Positions 6,472-11,979 of a stretch of DNA of 11,979 nt are shown in pieces. Position 1 is the first letter of the stretch; each line of letters begins with the position of its first letter. The translations under genes and the position numbers were made by a program. Where the stretch lies: NCBI GenBank assembly GCA_025935515.1, contig JAICVC010000054.1, positions 1-11,979 on the forward strand. The letters are read 5' to 3'. The notes under the pieces are model-generated. The model made no database searches and was not told where the DNA came from. It saw nothing but the letters and a program-made list of their open reading frames with translations. This DNA comes from Sphingomonas sp. (GTDB taxonomy: Bacteria; Pseudomonadota; Alphaproteobacteria; Sphingomonadales; Sphingomonadaceae).

Positions 6472-8345
6472 TGTCCGTCCTGATCGGGATTGCATTGAAG
6501 TCGCTGCTGATCGCCGGGCTGACGCTTGGCCTGCTCCAGCTGCTCAAGTCACGCTCCGCCGCCGAGCGGTCGTGGGTCGCCCATATCGGCCTGCTCGCGC
6601 TCGTGATCATGGCGTTCGCGCCGTTGGTCCTGCCGAGCTGGAACGTGGAGGCCCCGGCCCTGCTCGCCAGCGCGGCGGAGCCCGCCCCGGTTGTCCAGAC
6701 GGCGGCGCCGCCTGCCGCGGTCAGCGTTGCAGTCCCTCACGCCACGCCGGTCGTCGCGCCGGCAACCGCGCCGGTATTGCCTTCGCTCAGCCCCTTGGCC
6801 GCTGCGACCGCGCTTTATGCGGTGCCGGCCGCGATCCTGCTTCTCATCACTTTTCTCGCGCTGGCCCGGCTGATTGCGCTGCGCGCCCGCGCCGACGTGC
6901 TGGTCGACGGCCATTGGCTCAGCGCCCTCGCCCGCGCCCAGCGCCGCATGGGCTTCAAGCACGGCACCGCGCTGCTCACCAGCAATGAGCTCGCCTCGCC
7001 GATCAGCTGGGGTCTGATGCGCCCGGTCATTCTGCTCAACAGCCGCGCGGTCGAGGCGGCCGACGAGGCCGAGGCGATCATCGCCCACGAGCTCGCCCAC
7101 GTCGCCCGGATGGACTGGCTCAAGCTGCTGCTGGCCCGCGTTGCCACCGCCTTGTTCTGGTTCAACCCGCTGGTCTGGGTGCTTGCGCGCGAGGCCCACC
7201 AGCTGCGCGAGGAAACCGCCGACGACACCGTCCTTGCCGCCGACATCGTCGACACCGACTATGCCCAGCTGCTGGTCGGCGTGGCCCGCCACGAATGCCC
7301 CGGACTGCTGCTCGGCGCGCACGGCGTCGCGCCGTCGAAAAGCTCGCTGGCGCGGCGCGTCGCGCGGGTGCTCGACGGGAAGTCGGTCCGTGGCCCGGCG
7401 GCGCGGCCGTTCGCGCTCGGCGTCTTCGCCGGAGCCGTGCTCGTTGCAGCACCGCTGGCCGCGGTGACCCTGACCCCGGCGGCACCTAAAGCGCCAAAGC
7501 TGGCAGCGGCAGCCAAAACGGCGACCGGCAAGCCGCTGGAGCCTTATTATCCCGAGACTGCCGAGGCGCCCGAGGTTCCGACCGACCTCGGCCACATCAT
7601 CGCCACCGGCGTCTCGACCGGTGTGAACACTGCCGTCGCCGCGGCGAGCGCCATCGCGCCGGAAGTCGTCAAGCGCCAGGGCGACTTCCATGTCGAGGGG
7701 CCCAACGGGGAGACCGTCGACAGCGCCAACGGAACGATCGTCGCCCGCGCTCCGAGCGGCGCCACGTCGACCATCTATCCGCCCGACGCGAACGGCCGCC
7801 GCAAGATCGTCGCTATCGGTCCGAACGGCGCCAAGTCGGTCACCTACAGTTATGAAAATGGTTCGCGCTCCGACCGCCGCCGCAATCGAGAGATCGATCG
7901 CGTCATCGAGATGAAGGCAGTCGGCGTGACTCCCGAATATGTCGGCGCGATGCGCGCGGCCGTCCCGCGCCTGGGCAGCATGGAGTTCAGCGATTTCACC
8001 AGCATGAAGGCGGTCGGAGTCACTCCGGAATACGCGCGAAGTCTGGCCGCCGTCTTCCCATCGATCACCGCCGATGAACTGGTCGAAGCTCGGGCTGTGG
8101 GCGTGACCGGCGAGTACGTCCGCGCCCTTCGGTCTGCCGGCGTCCGCGGCGACCTCGACGATTTCGTCCAGCTCCGCGCGGTCGGTGTCGACCCCGGCTT
8201 CGCGGCGCGCGTGAAAGCGTCCGGCATCAAGGTCAGGGACGCGGACGACCTGGTCGAGCTTCGAGCGCTTGGCATCACCAGGCCGCCCGCACCGCCGCGC
8301 AGCCCGGTCTCACCCCGAGGATGGGACCCCGATCCGGACGGATAA
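6471..8345 (+). CDS. M56 (BlaR1-like) membrane metalloprotease with C-terminal repeat domain
   Basis: A 624-residue integral membrane protease. Hydrophobic segments lie near residues 5-25, 35-55, 111-135, 223-240 and 314-335. Between them is the zinc site H206-E-L-A-H210, then WFNPLVW and REETADDTVL (near 246-255), whose acidic residues should supply the third zinc ligand, as in BlaR1. In BlaR1 the protease faces the cytoplasm and a penicillin-binding sensor lies outside. Here no SxxK/KTG sensor is seen: after the last membrane segment comes an Ala/Pro linker, a short beta-like stretch (about 405-463, with two PNG motifs), then four to five repeats of 28-31 residues starting at 478, 509, 537, 565 and 594, with core KAVGVTPEYV. 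The tail ends in a Pro-rich stretch. A Shine-Dalgarno AGGGGG (6459-6464) lies 6 bases before the ATG. It probably senses a signal, possibly through the repeats, and relieves repression by the upstream regulator. Confidence 0.9.
   Translation: MSVLIGIALKSLLIAGLTLGLLQLLKSRSAAERSWVAHIGLLALVIMAFAPLVLPSWNVEAPALLASAAEPAPVVQTAAPPAAVSVAVPHATPVVAPATAPVLPSLSPLAAATALYAVPAAILLLITFLALARLIALRARADVLVDGHWLSALARAQRRMGFKHGTALLTSNELASPISWGLMRPVILLNSRAVEAADEAEAIIAHELAHVARMDWLKLLLARVATALFWFNPLVWVLAREAHQLREETADDTVLAADIVDTDYAQLLVGVARHECPGLLLGAHGVAPSKSSLARRVARVLDGKSVRGPAARPFALGVFAGAVLVAAPLAAVTLTPAAPKAPKLAAAAKTATGKPLEPYYPETAEAPEVPTDLGHIIATGVSTGVNTAVAAASAIAPEVVKRQGDFHVEGPNGETVDSANGTIVARAPSGATSTIYPPDANGRRKIVAIGPNGAKSVTYSYENGSRSDRRRNREIDRVIEMKAVGVTPEYVGAMRAAVPRLGSMEFSDFTSMKAVGVTPEYARSLAAVFPSITADELVEARAVGVTGEYVRALRSAGVRGDLDDFVQLRAVGVDPGFAARVKASGIKVRDADDLVELRALGITRPPAPPRSPVSPRGWDPDPDG
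7902..8279 (+). repeat. Tandem protein repeats in the M56 sensor tail
   Basis: Coding repeats of 28-31 codons with the pattern [LF]-V-x-[LM]-[KR]-A-[VL]-G-V-[TD]-P-E-[YF], in register at residues 478, 509, 537, 565 and 594 (the last one partial). The bases have diverged more than the residues, so the repeat is old and held by selection on the protein. The same pattern fills the C-terminal half of the next gene product. Confidence 0.85.
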
Positions 8346-8445
8346 GCTGACCGCCTGACCGTCACTGCCTGCAAGCCGAATTTTAAGCCGCCCACCTGGG
8401 CGAACGGGCGAACCTTGCCCGGCATCTTCAAGAAGGAGACCGACC

Positions 8446-9321
8446 GTGAACCGTCCTCTCGCCTTCATTTTCGCGCTGATGTGCGCCCTCGTCACAGTCT
8501 CGTCGGCATGCGTCGCCCAGTCACCCGACTGGATCCGCTTCACGCTGGAGCCAAGCCATAAGGACCCCGCCAAAATCAAGGCGAGCTTCCAAGAGCAGCG
8601 GGGCGACCGGGACCACAACAACTGGTCGACCGGCTTCATGCCGTCCGACCTCATCGGCCTGGAGGTGTCCTCCTTTCGCAACCCCGGCACGCGGCCGCTT
8701 CACTTCGCCATAGTCCGCGAGGCGGGGCGCGTTGATTGCGCCGGCAACGGCGGCAACAAACATGCTTCGGGCAGCTGCCGGTTCACCGCCAACCCCGCGT
8801 TCATGCAGCTCCTCGCCAGCCGCGGGATCGGTCGGCCGAGCCGCGACCAGATGTTCGCCCTGACCGCGGTCAATGCGCGCCGCGAGATGATCGATGCGAT
8901 CGCCGCTGCACGCTATCCGGCTCCGTCGATCGACAATCTCGTGGCACTGGCGGCGCTGGGCGTCGATGGCCGCTACATCGCCGGCATGTCCCGCGCCGGC
9001 TATCGGCCGCGATCGATCCAGTCGCTGATCGAATTCAAGGCGCTGGGCATCACGCCGCAATGGATCGCGGGCTTCGCGCGCCTCGGCTACGCCAATGTGC
9101 CGGGCGACGGGCTCGTCCAGATGCGTGCCCTCGACATCACGCCGGAATTCATCGAGGGCTACCGGCGGATCGGCTACGCCAACCTGGCGGTCGACAAGCT
9201 GGTCCAGCTGAAGGCACTGAACATCACGCCCGAATTCGTCCGTTCGGTCGTCCGCACCGGCGAGGCCATGCCGCCGGTCAACGACCTGGTCGAGATCAAG
9301 CTGTTCGGACGCAAGCGCTGA
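8446..9321 (+). CDS. Secreted protein with 29-residue tandem repeats, partner of the M56 protein
   Basis: A 291-residue exported protein of unknown function. GTG 8446 is supported by a strong GAAGGAG 7 bases upstream. Residues 1-24 form a signal peptide; cleavage after VA is likely, while the Cys at 22 is in a poor lipobox context. Residues about 28-120 form a probable beta-rich domain with FTLEP, GLEVSSF, RPLHFAIVREAG and GSCRFTANPAF (two cysteines, C97 and C111, could form a disulphide). From residue 165 a repeat begins at 165, 194, 223, 252 and 281, an exact 29-residue period, with cores such as FKALGITPQWI and LKALNITPEFV; a weaker unit precedes it at about 135-164. The same repeat is in the M56 protein 100 bases upstream. 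Repeats of this size and helical pattern suggest an alpha-solenoid used for binding. No catalytic motif is seen. No separate operator lies in the 100-base gap, so it is probably co-transcribed with the two upstream genes. Confidence 0.85.
   Translation: MNRPLAFIFALMCALVTVSSACVAQSPDWIRFTLEPSHKDPAKIKASFQEQRGDRDHNNWSTGFMPSDLIGLEVSSFRNPGTRPLHFAIVREAGRVDCAGNGGNKHASGSCRFTANPAFMQLLASRGIGRPSRDQMFALTAVNARREMIDAIAAARYPAPSIDNLVALAALGVDGRYIAGMSRAGYRPRSIQSLIEFKALGITPQWIAGFARLGYANVPGDGLVQMRALDITPEFIEGYRRIGYANLAVDKLVQLKALNITPEFVRSVVRTGEAMPPVNDLVEIKLFGRKR
8848..9312 (+). repeat. Tandem 29-residue repeats in the secreted protein
   Basis: Five units in a strict 87-base coding period (residues 165, 194, 223, 252, 281, the last one partial) preceded by one divergent unit. 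The pattern is L-[VI]-x-[LMF]-[KR]-A-L-x-I-T-P-[EQ]-[FW]-[IV], then an R-x-G-Y turn near the end. It matches the repeats of the upstream M56 protein. Confidence 0.85.
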
Positions 9322-9384
9322 GCGTCCGCCGTTCGTGACCGCGGCAGGCGCATTGGTCGAATCGTTGGCCGATTGATCGACCGC

Positions 9385-9413
9385 TTGTCGCTTGCAGCCC
9401 CGCGGTGTCTTAG
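9385..9413 (+). promoter_or_regulatory. Possible promoter of the TonB-dependent receptor gene
   Basis: TTGTCG (9385-9390) and TCTTAG (9408-9413) are spaced by 17 bases in the 123-base gap before the receptor gene, leaving a leader of about 25 bases. No BlaI-type site is seen here, so the receptor is probably not under the same repressor. Confidence 0.35.
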
Positions 9414-9444
9414 CTGGCGACGCGACAAATTAAGGGGATTTCCA

Positions 9445-11604
9445 TTGGTTCGGACGCTGTTGCTCGCAACGGCCGGGATGGCTGCGCTCACGCTCGGCAC
9501 ATCCGCGGCGGCCCAGTCGCCACCGCCGGCGCAAGGAGCTCAACAATCCGGACCAACTGCCCGAACGACGTCGTACGACGCGGCGTTCTTCACACAATAT
9601 GCACCGCGCACGGCGCTCGACATCGCTCGGCGAGTTCCGGGGTTTCAACTCGATCTGGGCGCCGCCCAGAACGGCGTCGACGTGCGAGGGTTCGCCGGAG
9701 CCGCCGGAAACGTGGTGTTCAACGGTGCCAGGCCAAGCTCGAAGGCCGAGTCCCTCGAAACCACGCTCGCCCGCATTCCGGCGCAGCGGGTGACAAAGGT
9801 CGAGGTCGGGCCCGGCGACCTCTTCGGCTCGGATTATGCGGGGAAGAGTCAGGTCCTGAACATCTTCCTGTCGTCGGCGGGCGGAATCGACGCGAACGTC
9901 AGCGGGACCCTAAGGCGGCTCTACGATGGCACCGTCTCACCGGACGGCAATGCATCGGCCCTCATTCGCCGCGGCGCATCGAGCATCAACCTGTCGGCCG
10001 GCTTCAACAATTTCCTCAATCATGAGGAAGGCACCGACACGTTCGTCGACGTGCCCACCGGTGAGCTTGTCGAGTTCCGGCGCAAGTTCAACAGCTATCA
10101 CGACTTCAACCCCTATCTGTCGGGAAGCTGGGCGCTCGAGCGTGCGAGCGACAAGGCCATCCGGCTCAATGCTCGCTGGTCGCCGGGGCAGTTCGATCTG
10201 TTACAGCGAAACCGAGTCACGCCAACCGGCGGCACGCCTCACGACGACAGCCTCGTCCAGGACTATGACAATACGGTCTTCGAGCTCGGCGGTGACGTCA
10301 CTCGGCCCCTCGCCGGCGGGGCAATCAAGCTCGTCGGACTCGCAACCCGGCGCAAGCGCGACAACTTCGACGCCTACATTCAGCGTGACCGCCTGATCGA
10401 CGACGGCGGCGTCCAGAACGGCGGGTTCGAGCAGACCCAGCAGGCGCAACGGAACGAGACCATCGGTCGCGTGTCGTGGACCCGCCAGAATCTGGCGAAA
10501 TTCTCGGTCGAAGTCGGCGCCGAAGGCGCCCTCAACACGCTTGACAACGAGACCGAGCTGCTCATCGTCAGACCGGACGGCAGCAAGGTCAAGCGCGACC
10601 TCCCGATCGAGAACGCCAACGTCAAGGAGAAGCGCGGCGAGGTCTACGTCAACGTTGGCCGCTCGCTGAGTTCCGCACTGCGTGTCGACGGGGGGCTGCG
10701 GTACGAATATTCGGATCTCACCGTCAGCGGCGATGCGAGCGCCCGGCGCAAGCTCAAGTTCCTCAAGCCGAACTTCACGGTCGATTGGAAACCGGGCGGC
10801 GGCTGGCATACCCAGCTTTCGGTGAGGCGCACCGTCGCCCAGCTCGATTTCTACGACTTTATCAGTTTTGGCGACTTATCGGCCAACCGTATCAACGGCG
10901 GCAACGCGGACCTGGAGCCGCAGCGGACCTGGGAATTCCGGGCGACCGTCGAACATCCGCTGTTCGGCGACGGGCTGTTCAAGCTGGACCTCGGCCATGA
11001 CCGCGTCAGCAAGCTCCAGGACCGCGTCCTCATCTGCGACCTGGATCATCCCGGCGATCCGGACTTTTGCTTCGATGCTCCGGGGAACCTCGGCAATGGC
11101 ACGCGGAGCTTTGCAAGCCTCACCCTCGATGCGCCGCTGGGGATGCTATGGAAAGGCCTTCGCGCCAATTTCACGGCCACGGTCCAACGGACTCGGGTCG
11201 AGGATCCGATCAGCGGCGAGAAGCGCAATTGGAGCGGCTTCTTCCCCAACTGGCAGTGGGATCTCACGATCCGGCGCGACAGCGGCTCCTTCTCCTACGG
11301 ATTCGAGGTCTTCGATCAGCGGAGAACCACCTTCTTCCGGACCGATGAGTTCGACACGAATTTTAACGGCGCTCCGGCGTGGAACGCCTTCGTCGAATAC
11401 CGGCCGAGTTCAAGGACGTCGATCACGCTCAACGCGGACCACACGTTCGGGAAGCGCAATCGCCGCCTGTTCTTCCCCAATCGCGCGCAGCCGGAATTCA
11501 ACTTCAACGAATTCCGGGAACGCGACCGCCATTATACCTTTTCGATGACCGTCAAGCAGAGCTTCGGGGGCGGCGGGACGAAGGTCGCGGCCAAGGACAA
11601 ATAG
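9445..11604 (+). CDS. TonB-dependent outer-membrane receptor
   Basis: An outer-membrane beta-barrel transporter that takes up a bulky substrate using TonB energy; the substrate cannot be told from sequence. TTG 9445 is chosen because AAGGGG (9432-9437) lies 7 bases upstream and the product then starts directly with a signal peptide (LVRTLLLATAGMAALTLGTSAAA, cleavage near residue 23). The frame extends upstream to a TTG at 9373, but those 24 residues do not resemble an export signal. A plug domain spans about residues 45-145 (ALDIARRVPGFQLDLG, VDVRGFAGAAGNVVFNGARP, RVTKVEVGPGDLFGSDYAGK). The rest (about 150-719) shows alternating beta strands ending in the strand HYTFSMTVKQSF, then a short GGGG-containing tail, an unusual extension after the usual terminal aromatic. 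Two cysteines in a predicted loop (VLICDLDHPGDPDFCFD) may pair. No TonB box is clear. Confidence 0.9.
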   Translation: MVRTLLLATAGMAALTLGTSAAAQSPPPAQGAQQSGPTARTTSYDAAFFTQYAPRTALDIARRVPGFQLDLGAAQNGVDVRGFAGAAGNVVFNGARPSSKAESLETTLARIPAQRVTKVEVGPGDLFGSDYAGKSQVLNIFLSSAGGIDANVSGTLRRLYDGTVSPDGNASALIRRGASSINLSAGFNNFLNHEEGTDTFVDVPTGELVEFRRKFNSYHDFNPYLSGSWALERASDKAIRLNARWSPGQFDLLQRNRVTPTGGTPHDDSLVQDYDNTVFELGGDVTRPLAGGAIKLVGLATRRKRDNFDAYIQRDRLIDDGGVQNGGFEQTQQAQRNETIGRVSWTRQNLAKFSVEVGAEGALNTLDNETELLIVRPDGSKVKRDLPIENANVKEKRGEVYVNVGRSLSSALRVDGGLRYEYSDLTVSGDASARRKLKFLKPNFTVDWKPGGGWHTQLSVRRTVAQLDFYDFISFGDLSANRINGGNADLEPQRTWEFRATVEHPLFGDGLFKLDLGHDRVSKLQDRVLICDLDHPGDPDFCFDAPGNLGNGTRSFASLTLDAPLGMLWKGLRANFTATVQRTRVEDPISGEKRNWSGFFPNWQWDLTIRRDSGSFSYGFEVFDQRRTTFFRTDEFDTNFNGAPAWNAFVEYRPSSRTSITLNADHTFGKRNRRLFFPNRAQPEFNFNEFRERDRHYTFSMTVKQSFGGGGTKVAAKDK

Positions 11605-11637
11605 CGGCGGGGTGGCGCGTTCGCGGGCCCGCCGCTA
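11602..11637. terminator. Strong hairpin over the receptor stop codon
   Basis: TAGCGGCGGG (11602-11611) and CCCGCCGCTA (11628-11637) form a perfect 10-base stem around a 16-base loop. The TAG stop codon is the first three bases of the stem. No T-run follows, so termination would not be of the classical type; RNA stabilisation is an alternative role. Confidence 0.55.
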
Positions 11638-11643
11638 AGAGCG

Positions 11644-11665
11644 CCCCGACTTCATCCAATCGGGG
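11644..11665. promoter_or_regulatory. Hairpin that could cover the gcdH ribosome-binding site
   Basis: CCCCGA (11644-11649) pairs with TCGGGG (11660-11665) around a 10-base loop. The right arm includes the GGGGA that is the best Shine-Dalgarno for the GTG at 11675. Its effect on translation is an inference. Confidence 0.35.
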
Positions 11666-11674
11666 ACAAACGCC

Positions 11675-11979
11675 GTGGCCGAGCCAGCCATCCTGCCGTT
11701 CGACTGGCAGGATCCGTTCGATCTCAATCACCAGCTGACCGACGAGGAGCGGCTCGTCCGCGATACCGCCGAAGGCTATGCTCAGGAGAAGCTGCTGCCG
11801 CGGGTCACCTCTGCCTATCTGGACGAGCGGTTCGACCGCGAGATCATGAGCGAATTCGGCGAGCTCGGCCTGCTCGGGGCGACCATCCCCCCTGAATATG
11901 GCGGCGCGGGGCTCGGCTACGTCAGCTACGGGCTCATCGCCCGCGCGGTCGAGCGCGTCGACAGCGGCTACCGCTCGGC
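11675..11979 (+). CDS. gcdH: Glutaryl-CoA dehydrogenase, 5' part (acyl-CoA dehydrogenase family)
   Basis: FAD-dependent enzyme that converts glutaryl-CoA to crotonyl-CoA and CO2 in lysine/tryptophan breakdown. About 101 codons are visible, running off the right edge. The start is GTG 11675, with GGGGA about 9 bases upstream. The N-terminal part reads FDWQDPFDLNHQLTDEERLVRDT, then GELGLLGATIPPEYGGAGLGY and SYGLIARAVERVDSGYRS. The FDWQDP, LTDEE, ELGLLG and LIAR-x-x-ERVDSGYRS blocks match glutaryl-CoA dehydrogenases closely, more so than other acyl-CoA dehydrogenases. The catalytic glutamate and FAD contacts lie outside the window, so specificity rests on the N-terminus only. Confidence 0.87.
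   Translation, partial: MAEPAILPFDWQDPFDLNHQLTDEERLVRDTAEGYAQEKLLPRVTSAYLDERFDREIMSEFGELGLLGATIPPEYGGAGLGYVSYGLIARAVERVDSGYRS

Noticed and set aside
6549..7691. Minus-strand open frame of 380 residues opposite the M56 gene
   Set aside because: It has low-complexity Arg/Gly-rich composition with no recognisable motif; the plus strand has an intact HELAH protease.
6091..8345. A beta-lactam resistance regulator (blaI-blaR1) in the strict sense
   Set aside because: The M56 protein lacks a penicillin-binding sensor and no beta-lactamase gene lies nearby; only the signalling chassis is shared.
8405..8421. Hairpin CGGGC/GCCCG between the M56 gene and the secreted-protein gene as a terminator
   Set aside because: The stem is only 5 bases and has no T-run; the short gap favours read-through.
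1..11979. CRISPR arrays, insertion sequences and rRNA genes
   Set aside because: No regularly spaced direct repeats, transposase-like frames or rRNA blocks were seen on either strand.

Overview
The window looks like chromosomal DNA of a GC-rich alphaproteobacterium, most likely a sphingomonad (Sphingomonadaceae). This is inferred from the gene order mltB-dacC-tmk-holB-metG, the frequent GTG/TTG starts, the TonB-dependent receptor, and the flavour of the protein sequences. No search was run, so the genus is not assigned.

Left part (1-4724, minus strand): a tight housekeeping run. In transcription order it holds an MltB-type lytic transglycosylase, a D-Ala-D-Ala carboxypeptidase (PBP5 type), thymidylate kinase, DNA polymerase III delta', and methionyl-tRNA synthetase, whose 3' end runs off the window. 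Two junctions are 4-base GTGA overlaps, which points to one operon with translational coupling. It joins peptidoglycan turnover to dTTP supply, replication and tRNA charging.

Middle (4725-6026): a small, patchier island on the plus strand. It holds an unrecognised membrane protein flanked by two copies of a short repeat (core tgtctgctttgggt), a broken 5' copy of a tRNA-Ser gene, and then the intact tRNA-Ser(UGA).

Right part (6027-9321, plus strand): a BlaI/MecI-type repressor and an M56 (BlaR1-like) membrane metalloprotease whose reading frames overlap by one base, behind two identical BlaI-type operators. A secreted protein follows. The protease has no penicillin-binding sensor domain. Its C-terminal tail instead carries tandem repeats of about 29 residues, and the secreted protein carries the same repeats with an exact 29-residue period. 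This is the most interesting feature of the window: a possible three-part signalling system in which sensor and secreted partner share a repeat fold.

After that come a TonB-dependent outer-membrane receptor with its own likely promoter (9445-11604), a strong hairpin over its stop codon, and the 5' part of a glutaryl-CoA dehydrogenase gene that runs off the right edge.
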